Assembly (NCBI GenBank): GCA_900708905.1
Contig: CAADRB010000007.1
Coordinates: forward strand, 3,394,550 to 3,458,549
Length of the DNA: 64,000 bases
Reading direction: 5' to 3'
Source of the DNA: Hymenolepis diminuta
Taxonomy: Eukaryota > Platyhelminthes > Cestoda > Cyclophyllidea > Hymenolepididae
Position numbers and translations under genes: made by a program. Position 1 is the stretch's first letter. Every line of letters starts with the position of its first letter. The notes beneath the pieces were generated by a model. That model did no database searches and was not told the DNA's origin. It was given only the letters and a program-made list of their open reading frames with translations. This document shows, piece by piece, positions 51,618 to 61,773 of the stretch.

Positions 51618-52427
51618 ATGGTTTCATATATCTTGCAGGTTCGTAGTTTTTCAACGTCTTCCATTTCCCGGGCAATTACCCGTGTAAGTACTTTCCTGGA
51701 TTTTGAGCTCAGTCACTCACATAATTGCTAAATCTAATTTCACTCTGTAGCCACCAACACAATTCTTCGGGAGGGATGGTCGCTATGCCACTGCTCTTTA
51801 TTCCGCCGCTATCAAATGTAAAAATCTCGAAACAGTAGAGGCCGATCTTCTTAAAGTTAAAGGAACTCTATCAACAGACAAAAAATTCCGCGAGTTCTGC
51901 CACGATCCAACCATCAAACGTCATGTTAAAGTTCAAGCCTTTTCTGAAGTCTTGAAGAAGTTGGGCCTTTCCACTCAAGCCAACAACATGCTTCGTAAGT
52001 TTCACATTTTATCCTAATGCTGAACTACTTAAGAAATCCTCGCTGAAAATGGCCGTCTTAATACGCTCCCAAAAGTCCTCGATACTTTTGAACAGATTAT
52101 GATTTCTCATCGTGGTGAAGTATCCTGTGTTGTGACAACTGCGAAACCGCTTGATCGTGCCACTGAAAAGGAGCTTTCTACTGCCCTTGAGAAATTCCTT
52201 AAACCGGGGCAGAAGCTTAACCTTTCTCTTAACGTTAGTTTCACAGGCCTACTCCCTTCTACTTAAATTTTATAAAAGCACAATAATGTGGTTGATTTTC
52301 TCTCGCTTTGTAGGTAGATCCCGAATTGATTGGCGGTATGATTGTAAGCATCGGTGACAAATACGTCGATATGTCCATATTAAAGAAACTTCGCTCCTAC
52401 AAGGCTATTTTAGAACAACCTGTGTAA
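51618..52427 (+). CDS. ATP synthase subunit O (OSCP), mitochondrial
   Basis: Stator protein of the mitochondrial F1Fo ATP synthase that ties the F1 head to the peripheral stalk. Four exons: 51618-51683, 51751-51994, 52034-52233 and 52314-52427; introns of 67, 39 and 80 bp, all GT-AG, and every exon phase matches. The product is 207 residues, close to the 213 of the human precursor. Residues 1-22 are a Ser/Arg-rich mitochondrial presequence (VRSFSTSSISRAITR). They are followed by PPTQFFGRDGRYATALYSAA, an LAENGRL block, HRGEV, and the C-terminal OSCP/delta signature GGMIVSIGDKYVDMS (about 177-191). The start is the in-frame ATG at 51618. However, TATATCTTGCAG just before 51639 is also a good splice acceptor, so the first residues could instead come from an upstream exon I did not find. 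All family motifs are intact. It is convergent with PIG-Q. Confidence 0.95.
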
Positions 52428-52469
52428 ACTTTCAGTGAATTTATTAAGTGATTAGGGTTTGTAGTAGGT

Positions 52470-52475
52470 AATAAA
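52470..52475 (+). promoter_or_regulatory. Poly(A) signal of the OSCP gene
   Basis: A canonical AATAAA 43 bases after the OSCP stop codon, giving a short 3' UTR. Position and sequence are as expected for a cleavage and polyadenylation signal. Confidence 0.7.
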
Positions 52476-52719
52476 TGCCCGAATTAAAGCCATCAGTAGG
52501 TTTTTTTCTTTCTTATTTCTAAAAATATGAGATCTGTTTATTGCAGAATCTAAAATTCGGTTGACTATTTGGTGGTGCTTCGGTTTTCAAAGATGAAATG
52601 CACTTGTTCTAATTCTTAAATTTGAGGTTTTTATTATCTCTTGAGGTCTGAGCCTTGGTAACTATGACCGCAATTCCCAACGGTCCGTCCAAAATTGAAA
52701 TTGCTGGGGGAAGTTGAAG

Positions 52720-53424
52720 GAAGCTGCTGCCGAATTAGAGTTCGCTCTCTATTTTCAAAGAATAAATTGAAAGCACGTGGTTGTGAAGGCATGGAGATAC
52801 GTAGTAATCGTCAACACCTTGACCGTTTTCTGCGTTTGTCTTGCTTCTTGGTGAGTCAGTTGCATACTCGCTGAGTCCTCTCAGAACATAGGGGTTCTCC
52901 ATTGTTTAAGAACGCGTCGGACATGATTGACCGATCAAGCTTTCTGTAGAACTACGTATGTATGGTACGCTTTGATTGATCTTTCGGGAACTGAATCATA
53001 TATAATTTGGGGAGACAGATACTCGATCAGATGTGATCATTTTAAACATAGCTAAACGCAAAATGTGTTAATTTCGCTGGAACTCCATTCATTTGAGGTA
53101 CTCTGATCTCCTATATTATGGAGGCATTTGCTCAAGTACATTCATAAGACCGGGCTCGTTAAATATTTCCCCAAGTATACCTGAAAATCTTAGCTTCTGA
53201 AGTTCTTGGATAAAGTATTAGCAGCGCTTTATTTGCGCTGAGGGAAGATGTCCCAGACCTGCTCTTATGGAGAATCCGCGTTCTACCATCATCCCCAATG
53301 AATTGGATTAACCGATGTGGTTGGCCACTCGTCATTGAAAGTGCACCGACGAGCATCGATCTTGTCTTCTCTTCATGTATGAACACTCGATCGGCCAGTT
53401 TTAATTTATGAATTTTCTATATGA
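52720..53424 (-). pseudogene. Broken coding-like stretch between convergent genes
   Basis: On the minus strand a plausible acceptor (TTTTCATATAG) opens a frame at 53423 that reads for over 80 codons (LADRVFIHEEKTRSMLVGAL, later RLIQFIGDDGRTRILHKSR) to a TAA at 53159. Further left, protein-like sequence resumes in frames broken by several stops (for example 52760-53040, with YVLRGLSEYATDSPRSK). The D-R-V-F start and the G-D-D-G-R-T-R-x-L-H-x-S-R block faintly recall the C-terminal part of retroelement integrases, which often end in a GDRV...DGR..H.SR layout. That link is only a suggestion. It is not part of PIG-Q, whose C-terminus is complete at 54304. Most likely a dead mobile element or gene fragment. 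Confidence 0.4.
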
Positions 53425-53429
53425 AAACG

Positions 53430-54300
53430 GATAAAATATAACTATCTGAATCGTAAAGCTACCATCACAAGCATATATGAAGTGGTAATGCATATTGGTC
53501 GGACTCACTACTTCTCTACGTCCAACCAAGCGCTGACATCGTTTGTTATCTGCACGTTACACTAGGGCGCTTCATTTAAAAGCATCAACCAGTAAAGGCA
53601 ACTGGCTAAACTTCGATAGCCACAACCCAATAATACGCTTTTGTATCTACCATAGCACACAGGCATAAAAAAATAGTAAAAGTAATCCATCGTCACTCAA
53701 CAGGTTAAAAATTAATCCGCCACCATCGATAATCACTGTAAGTTTAGATCAAGTCATTTCATATCGACTTAGAGCAGCTCATTCGGCTTCGCATTTTTGT
53801 TCTCACAATAATAACTTGACTGAGTCATCAAGAAAGTAATACCATTTGTCAAAATTCATTGAAATGATCCAAAGATATTAGTTCATTCCGACAAATAGGC
53901 CGCTCAATCGAGATAACTGTAGAAATTTTAAGAGTATTGAACCGATGACTGTACCCCTCCCCCTTCCCCCTTTAAGTTAGTATATTTGCACTGATGCACA
54001 GCACATTAAAACTAATTGAGGAGATTTCAGAAGCATTATTAAATCTTGATAAAGTATTATTAATTTTGTAAATTTAATTTAACACTCTAACATTTTATAT
54101 TCAAATAATTAAAATAACACCTACAAACATGGCAGTCTAAAGACAGATACCCTTGCAATTGCGTATTCATAACGAAACCGACCACCCGTCTAACCTGCTA
54201 CACTCCTCAACTAACATCAGAATTTCACCAAATAAAACAGATTTATATTTAGTATACCACAAACACATTAGAAATCATCCAAATAATATAAAGAAAGGGT
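53430..54300. other. Intergenic spacer after PIG-Q
   Basis: No gene recognised. An ATTAAA on the minus strand at 54073-54078, about 225 bases past the PIG-Q stop, may be its poly(A) signal. A CCCCTCCCCCTTCCCCC run lies near 53955-53975. Confidence 0.4.
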
Positions 54301-54303
54301 CCT

Positions 54304-57300
54304 TTAGTCCTTCTCCGATAGTGGATAAAGTAGATTTGCACAAATTAGGCTTTTCACGATCTTTCCAGCACTGTACCGTCTACCAAATAGTCCCTTCGTA
54401 TCAAAAAGTGCATTTTCCTTCATAATATTTCCGAAACTTCCTCTGACAAGCTGAAGAGGAGAAACATGGTGTAGTTAAGTAAACTGAATATTATTTAAGT
54501 GGCATAAAAAGTATTCACTTACCTCCATCGTGAGAAATGGAACACGAACTGAATCAAGAACGGGAGATATGATAACCAAATTGGCTGAGTAAAAGAAAAC
54601 AAATATTGTCAAATTGGTTTTCACTAGCACAGAGACTTCTAATAAAGACAATTTACTTCTAATAGAAGGAATATCAAAGAACCATGAGACCACAGCTTCT
54701 AGTGGAAATGAAAGAATCCAGCAGACAAGACGTGTTAGAATGGCTTTAACGCACACCAAAGCGATGTAAATCTAAAATAAAAGATCTTTGGCTGTCACGA
54801 GTACTACATGCAATTTACAAGCTTCTTTGGTTGGCCAGTCTAATAGATTCACTTTACGATTAATCGTATCAAACTACTTAAATAATTACAAGTAAGAAGA
54901 AATTACACACCGTAGAAAACACTGCATAGAATGCAAATGTTGTAGGTAACAGACATAGACCTGTCGCGACACCAAGGAAAGTCGCCACAAAGACTCGATC
55001 TAAATGTCGAGACTGGCCAGTAGGTATGCATTCTGTTTCTGAATCATCCTGTTCCTCGGATTCTGAGGAGACAAGAACAGCGCTTGCTACAACAGGTGGC
55101 ATATCATCATTTTGGGGAATTGTATCAACACGACCTCGCAAAGGGTTCCATTTTGAACCTGATCGACAGAGTCGCCAACTTGCCGACACGGCTAATAACT
55201 GGACTCGGAATAGTCTAAAATGAAGGGGATGAAAAATAATTAGGAAGGAGATTTGTAGTATGCATTAACATATCACATATAATTACCCGGTACTCTTTAT
55301 GGAGAGAAAAAGGACTTACGGTGTCTGACTGAATACCTTTCAAAAATTAAGTAATACAACTTACAACATAAATCAATGCAGAAAGGAACGGGTACTTACA
55401 TTTACCAGTATCAGTTTGAGCTAAGCATTGCTAAAGTGAACACACTTGAGAGAATGTAGGGAAGCGTGTTCATTTTAACAAACCTGGGACCGCAAGAATC
55501 ATAATAGACGAGGGATAATTAAATAGTGAATTTCGAAACGAGATTAGCAGTAAGTGCACAACTGTCTCTCAAATTAATAAATTTAGCTTGATGGTAAAAT
55601 TTAAACTATTTAAGGATTACATGCCAATAAAGGCTATTTCTATGAAAAAAACTTCACATCTCTTCAATCTAAAGAATAGAATCAAGCTTTGACTAACAAA
55701 GAATCACACTGACATATAAAAGGAAATTATAATGCATGTTCACTTACGCGCATTCAACGAATTAGTTCCAAACTTTAAATTTAACATAAAATAATCGTGC
55801 ATTTAATATTCAAACACCATCTACTTCCAATACAGGCTCTTTTTCTTAAAGGTAAACGCTCTACGCATTTTCTACCGACAAAAGCTCTTACGTACTCTTA
55901 TCAATAGTACAAAAAAGAGAATTGGTTTTTATTGAGGTAGCCATTAAATGACGAATATGTCCTCAAACTTTCCCCATCCCATCTTTTGTATTTTTACAGA
56001 GTTACTTTTTGCGACCGGTTAAATTAATGACAAACACTTCCCTGGCATAAATAAGACTGAAGTGTTTGTCTTCTCTCCCAAAGTGTTTGAATTCCCGATG
56101 CCAAGTTGTTTTGTATTCAGCGGAGTTAAGTATATATTAAACTAAAATCATGACTAAGGCAAACTGGACAAGACGCCAAGGAGGTCTGATTTGGCCGAGC
56201 TGTCAAAAAGCTAAAAGAGCTAACAATATTAACTCCTACTTCAAAAGCGTAAAACCCCCACCACAAGCGAAAATGAAGTGTGAAACTGCCAACTGTACAC
56301 GAACATTCGCGGAAAAGAAGGCAATGATCTCGTACTAGTTGCCCGGTTCACTGTTCTTCGAGCGCAACAATCAACAAGGACTTCAGTGCCTAATTTCTCG
56401 ATGCTTTAAGTCTCATAAAAGACAAGGGTGATTGAAGCACTATTCTCAGCGTTGGCATCAGGTTCAATGCAAGTATAGTTAAAGGGCTTTTAAAAAGAGT
56501 AACCTAAGGTATTCCAACCGGAGAAAGATGTAAAAACCTCAAATCCCATAGGCTGAATCTTTCTATCCTTTCTCCAAGCTATTTCGCTACGGCAGTAGGC
56601 ATGCATCCGCATAATATACATTACTTGTATTAATATACGGAAAAATATCAATAAAATAATATACTTGCCTAACTGCATAGACATAGAAACAAGAGAGATG
56701 AAGCGTCGCCATCACAAATATGTCCAGCCCAATGCAGATTATTAATGATGCTGCCAGCCTTGTCGAAGATGATATCAAATATACCAGAACACACTTCCAT
56801 CTGCTGCTGTTCGACATCACCTTTAGGAATACTCCCGAGAACAGAAGAATGAGCAAATGGATGTACTCTAAATGAAACCTGACTACGAACACCGAGTACA
56901 ACCATTCAAACGCACTGGATGTTATCTGGATCAAAAAGTGTACGTAGACACGCCACGCAACAATATGTGATATAAAAAAACGACTCATCAGAACGGCCAA
57001 ACTTCGATTGATCTTCCAACCAGCAGGTTCAGAAGAACCTAACCAGATGAGAAGACGGTTCAATTCCGACGCGAAGTGATCTGTTGATGAAGCGGTCAAC
57101 TCAAAGACACATCCATGTCGTAGAGCACCCCAAGCTACCACGAGAAATGAATTGAGAATATCGGTGGGGGTTTGTTGAGTAGGTCCCTCCACAGCGGAAC
57201 AGACATTTGGATTCCGAATTAAGGGATCAAGAGCTCGACAACTTCCTATAAACCGAGAGGAGAGATTTTTAGACTGTAACGTTAGGGACAAGGATGTCAA

Positions 57301-58931
57301 TTGACTCATCGACTGATGATAGACATGGCAAAGATGTTGAGAGGATGGTGAGAAGTTTGGAAGATGAAGAACCGCGGACAGAAGGAGAATAAGGATCAAC
57401 TGAAGGGCGAAGATGAGAATGAGAGACGGGGGAAGTACAGACCCCCTGGTGCGGAAATAACGTCCAAGAAGATGTAGAGTGTAGCTAGTATTGAAAATAT
57501 ACTCCATTCCAGACCTTAAAGAAAAATAGTTTAGCGATTAAGTCTACCACTATACTATTGAATATCAATATAAGTAATTAACAGAAGCTATTACCGAATT
57601 TGAGTCCACAACATAGACTTGGGTGATGAATCAATAATCTTATGTTCCTGTTTCCTTTCTGAGCGAATCCTTTCTTCAAGAGATAAACTTTTGACTAACT
57701 GGTAAGGGAGATGTCCAATTCGATCGAGCAGCTTGGAACCATCGTTTACATTACTAGATAGAATACCAAGACCCAGGCTTTGTGGGTCAAATGTCATCCA
57801 AAGCGCTGAGAAGGCTGCATATTTCGTCGAAGGATAGAAAGGCGATTCGAATGTTTCTTCCACTGAACAGAGTGGCCAATTACTGAAAATTAAAAACGAG
57901 GATTGAGATTCTAAAAATACTAATCAGTATCTGAAGCTACTTTTTATCAGATTATATTGTACTATCTCTATTGGTAACGCAGTAAAAAGAGAACTTGCTG
58001 ATTGACGGTAGGTCTGTAAAGGTTATTGACTGGCATTCAACTTTATATTTCATTAAAGCTGAAGATGCATATGATGATGAGAGGAAGTCGAGTAGAAATA
58101 GATGAAAAGTTTGAGCATTAAGTGCTTTACTTCATTTGAAGTTTTGGATTATCAGATTATCCACCGTTTAGGTAAGGGATAAAATGTTCTAACGTTCAAA
58201 GCTCAGGTTCCTGAATACGTTCACATCCGTAGTAGTCAGAGCTTATTTGCCGTTTTCGTGAACTTAGTGGTTTGTCATGTCATCTCGATTCATTTGCCTA
58301 TTTTTATAATAGCAAAGGGTAGCTAGTACAGCAGAACTCATTATTAATCCCTTCACATATCTATGCCAAATAAAACGTGTAAATATCCTTTATTTGCAAC
58401 GGGATTTCGTCATGAATCAAAAAAGGACTCAGTATGCTTGCGCAATCTCTAACACGAAGGCAATAAAATTTCCTTCGAAAGTGAGCGAACACAACTAAAT
58501 GTGAAATCTTAGCATATCAAATTACTTACATCGACTTGGCTTCTGTTTGAGAGATCAAGCAATGTCTGCATCCAGGCGTAAGACAAGATATTCCCTCTTG
58601 AGCCGAATTTGATATACCCGGAAAAAGAAACGGTACACCAGCACAGCCTGAGAGAAATTAAATGTTGGCAATACTACTTTTAACGTTTAGTAGACCTGGG
58701 TAATGAGCATGACTTACTGGTTTGATGAGCTCGCAAAACAGAAGAGTGAGCCAGCACCAGTATTGTTGGCTGTAGATCGGACGTCTCCTGTTCATCAAGC
58801 CGTTTACCCCAAACATGATGCCGAAAGACACCTGGTTCATCCACTCGTGGCCATGGTCGAATACTGCTAAATCCAAGATGTTCAATATGTTTTGTGGCTA
58901 CAAGAACTGCCCAGGGAGATTTGCGATCGGC
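54304..58931 (-). CDS. PIG-Q / GPI1, GPI-GlcNAc transferase subunit (5' end unresolved)
   Basis: PIG-Q is a membrane subunit of the ER complex that moves N-acetylglucosamine from UDP-GlcNAc to phosphatidylinositol, the first step of GPI-anchor synthesis. Seven exons in transcript order: 58931-58718, 58647-58530, 57882-57595, 57514-56669, 55214-54911, 54771-54523 and 54450-54304. All phases agree, giving 721 residues to a TAA stop. Family landmarks in order: a first membrane segment (SLILIFALQLILILLLSAVL), LNRLLIWLGSSEPAGWKINR, FFISHIVAWRVYVHFL, LHLSCFYVYAVRLFRVQLLA, SASWRLCRSGSKWNPLRGRV, then LCLLPTTFAFYAVFST, and the C-terminus KIVKSLICANLLYPLSEKD, matching the human L-C-R-K-L-F...L-I-Y-P-W ending. 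Introns are 70, 647, 80, 1454, 139 and 72 bp. An acidic insert (SSESEEQDDSETE, about 55040-55075) follows the WRL block. No in-frame ATG starts the first exon listed, so at least one upstream exon is missing. Confidence 0.92.
55215..56668 (-). other. PIG-Q intron with GC-AG splice pair
   Basis: The donor reads GTTAG|GCAAGTAT at 56668, the strict consensus of rare GC-AG introns, and the acceptor is CATTTTAG before 55214. Only this pairing keeps the frame and gives YVYAVRLFRVQLLAVSASWR, which has the same spacing as Y-V-Y-G-A-R-L...L-W-R in human PIG-Q. The GTATAT two bases further on would leave the wrong phase for this acceptor. This is the longest intron of the gene and contains the zinc-finger-like scrap at 56150-56434. 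Confidence 0.75.
56150..56434 (+). mobile_element. Zinc-finger-like ORF remnant inside a PIG-Q intron
   Basis: Antisense to PIG-Q. A 62-codon frame from an ATG encodes a basic protein start (MTKANWTRRQGG) and then CETANCTRTFAEKKAMISY, which follows the C2H2 finger spacing (C-x4-C-x3-F-x5-hydrophobic-x2-) except that the first His is Tyr. After the TAG the same frame continues with CLISRCFKSHKRQG, another Cys/His cluster. Fingers of this type head the ORF of some R2/jockey-like retroposons, and the setting (inside an intron, with a stop) suits a dead retroposon 5' fragment. A decayed host zinc-finger gene is the alternative. Confidence 0.36.
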
Positions 58932-61330
58932 CTGAGGACAAGCGAGAGAAGAGATGTGTGTCAGCGAGATTTTAATATAACCTGAATGTTCTGGTTAATG
59001 GATGATGAGTGGGAAAGAATTAAATAAATTTTTACCCTCCATTAGCAGAAATGGGTGGAACTATCCCCGAAAACTAGATGCTAGAATTCGCTTAATGGAC
59101 AAGAGCACTTAAAAATAAATATTTCGTCTTAATGGACGGGAGAAAAGAAACCGAAATGTTTTGGTAATGGTTTTAATCCCATCAAAACAGATGCTTATAA
59201 CTCCAGTTACAATTATGCATTCTCAACCATTTATCAAAACGATCGAATTAAAATAATTGAGCTCATTCACTATAGAAAACTTTTAAATGGATAGAGGGAC
59301 GTTTTCCGTATTCTTTAACCTATAATCATATGCGTATATCCTACGCTTAGCCCAGGATAGATTATAGTCCCTACACCTTTTTAAATGAATCTTGTTGTTA
59401 AGTGCCCAGGATAATAACAATTTTAGGGCAGAACACAAAGAGCTAATTAGACCAATATATATTGAGCGAGCCACGATGGAGGGTTCAAGAGAGTAAGAGA
59501 GATGAGAAACAGATAGGAGAGGAAAGTGAAAGAGCCGATAATTGACAAATGTGTGTGAAAGAGAGGATAGTATAAACAAAGGGAATGGACCCGAACATCA
59601 TTGCGGGGAGGCTGAACTCTTGAAAAGTTCATTCGAAAGCCACTTCCTTGGCTTATTCCGATAGTTAAAATAAACCGCTTAAGGACACACAGTGTTTATC
59701 CACAGTGAATTTGAGGTTACAGTAGGGTCAATCGTTTCAAGCACTACTGTGAGGTCGAGATGTTTAGATCTCGGCGATGAAATGGGTTAAAATTTTGGAA
59801 ACACATGGGGATTCATCCTTCAATCTAATGATTGAACAAGAGCAGCTTATTAACTCGAGAAAACACACTTTAAGACACATACCATATCGAAAAATTTTCA
59901 TTAGCACAAAAGCACCTATATATCAGGCTCTGGGCTTTAGTTTCCATTATAGCTTCTCACATTTTCCCTTATATTTTCAAGTGAATAATAATTATGGAAG
60001 AATGTCCTTTCAGATTATGTGAATCGGTTTGAGCACTAAAATGCGCATTTGTTCAGTGCAATGCTTTTAAAAAACAGAGCAGTGACAAAGCCAAAACTAT
60101 AGTAAGAGTTAATTTAGATTCACTCTTAGATTATACAAAACAGCAACTCCGTGACTAAGAATACGGGATAGACAAGACCGCAAAATGTTGCAAAACTATG
60201 CAGTTAAGGATGTGATCATTATTCTGGTTTCAAAAGAATTGGAATGCAAACCTTGGTTCTCAGAAGGACTGTACTATTTTTGCCAAATAACTTTCAAAGC
60301 CAAGCTCAGACGAATGTAACACCATCAAATATTTGAAATCAAAATGACTTTGACGACAAAGAGTCATCAATCACAACTACATTTCAAGAGAATTCTTCAC
60401 AATTTAAGATTTGAACCTTCACATTTTTCTTACCCATCCCTCCAATTGATATAATATTAATGGCTGTACATCTCTCCGTCCAACTCGTGCCTTTAACATG
60501 AGCCCTAACAGGTTAAATTTAATCATTGAGCGAAATGATCGGTTTCACTAGCAAAAGATGATCAACAGAGGGTTGACTGATTTCCCAAACCTATCTGTAC
60601 TTCAGACAGTTAAAAGGCATTTTCCTTCTGTAGTCAGCATGTACTTCAGGAAAAGTCCTAAAACAAAGTATCCAAACCGATGCTACTTAAATCACACCAA
60701 TAGAATGAAGACAGTTTGAACAGAAATTTATAGGATTTCGAAACGAATAGTTGAATTTGATCACAATATGGCTCATGAAGTTACCAAAAACACACGATAT
60801 ATGAAAGATTCTCAATAAAAGAGAATTCTTATGTATATTACGAGCTTTTGATTTTCAAATCTTTTAGCCCAATGACTCGCTTACGTGTCTGTTAAGTTAG
60901 AGATTGTGAGACCGAAATCCAGGTGCGCATATTCAATAGCGTTGATGGTCAACCACTCTGGTTAACCATGAGGAGTGATTGAATGTGAGCTTCTCATTAG
61001 AGCGACGTCATGATACCATTCAAATACTCAAGTCAACTGTAATCAATGGGGCTGGGAAGAGTAATATTAAAATTTCTAATCTAATTCGTTGCTGTTATCG
61101 AGAGACAAAGAATGAGATATCATTCATAAACGTATACGCACAGATTTATCTAAAGACAAATCTGGTTAACTGGTTAGAAGATAGTAAAACGGTTCAACAG
61201 GATTAACTAAACGACATACATTCCGCATAAGATAACCAAATGAAGCATTAAAAATGAAAGAGCACCAACAACCACAACAATAATAGCTAAATGACATCAA
61301 ACAAAGTAAAAAAGATCAAGTTAATACACG
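58932..61330. other. Region upstream of the PIG-Q exons
   Basis: This must hold the missing 5' exon or exons and promoter of PIG-Q, because CTTGTCCTCAG before 58931 is an acceptor. A run at about 59465-59575 is pyrimidine-rich on the minus strand, and just upstream of it (59600-59640) is a GC-richer patch with two minus-strand ATGs (about 59608 and 59632). Either could be a leader exon, but I cannot prove one. A 75-codon plus-strand frame at 60979-61206 shows no motif. Confidence 0.4.
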
Positions 61331-61339
61331 ACTTGACAC

Positions 61340-61345
61340 TTTATT
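61340..61345 (-). promoter_or_regulatory. Poly(A) signal of the GST-like gene
   Basis: AATAAA on the minus strand 178 bases past the stop codon at 61523-61525. Consistent with the end of the transcript. Confidence 0.6.
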
Positions 61346-61522
61346 ACCACAGAGGAGAAAAAGTAAAATCACTACAAAATGGTAGACAGTTACAAATCAC
61401 GACACTCAAATAAGCGAAAATAAGGATAGAAGATTGACAAGGAGCATAGTAATCATCTTCACGATACACACAAAGAAAAAAATCACAGAAGCAATCAAGA
61501 GAGGCGGACTAGAATCCCTGAA

Positions 61523-61773
61523 TCAGTAGCGAACTGAGGCGTCTTTAGCACGGTAGATTTCCACAAACTTGGCGTACTCGTCGTCACTGAATTCGGTGGC
61601 CTTGGCATAGGGCTGCTGTTGCATCAATTCACGATAGGCATTAAGTTTCGGATAAGAGGAGGCGATGCTGGCTTCTGTGATTTCCGAGGTGAGAGAAGCG
61701 ATACGTTGAAGAACACACTTCCAGCCATTCAGAAAAGGTGCCAGAGCCATATCTGCTAGACTCACTCTGTTAC
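61523..61773 (-). CDS. Glutathione S-transferase-like, last exon (partial gene)
   Basis: The last exon of a leftward gene: acceptor CTATTTATAG, then 82 residues to TGA. It begins with two bases of a split codon followed by NRVSLADMALAPFLNGWK, the S-L-A-D block of the all-alpha C-terminal GST domain (N-cap motif of helix 6). It continues with SSYPKLNAYRELMQQQPYAK, the usual Y-P-K-L-x-x-Y...P-x-x-x block, and ends ASVRY. Such enzymes conjugate glutathione to electrophiles or reduce substrates with it, in the cytosol. The tail after the P-x-A block (DDEYAKFVEIYRAKDASVRY) resembles the extended C-terminus of omega-class GSTs, but the class is not settled without the N-terminal thioredoxin-like half, which is not found here. 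The 5' exons lie further right, perhaps beyond the window. Confidence 0.72.

Noticed and set aside
52151..52357. 68-codon plus-strand frame within OSCP
   Set aside because: Out-of-frame shadow of OSCP exon 3 and the following intron.
54153..54425. 90-codon plus-strand open frame
   Set aside because: Antisense of the last PIG-Q exon and its 3' UTR.
55026..55223. Plus-strand open frame with Ser/Glu-rich start
   Set aside because: It is the antisense of the PIG-Q exon at 54911-55214, which has the family motifs.
58658..58885. 75-codon minus-strand frame over the PIG-Q exon
   Set aside because: Wrong frame: a different frame of the same DNA is open between perfect splice sites and joins neighbours in phase.
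59283..59632. Overlapping minus-strand frames near the presumed PIG-Q 5' end
   Set aside because: They translate a pyrimidine-rich tract; phase to the first known exon could not be established, so not called as exons.
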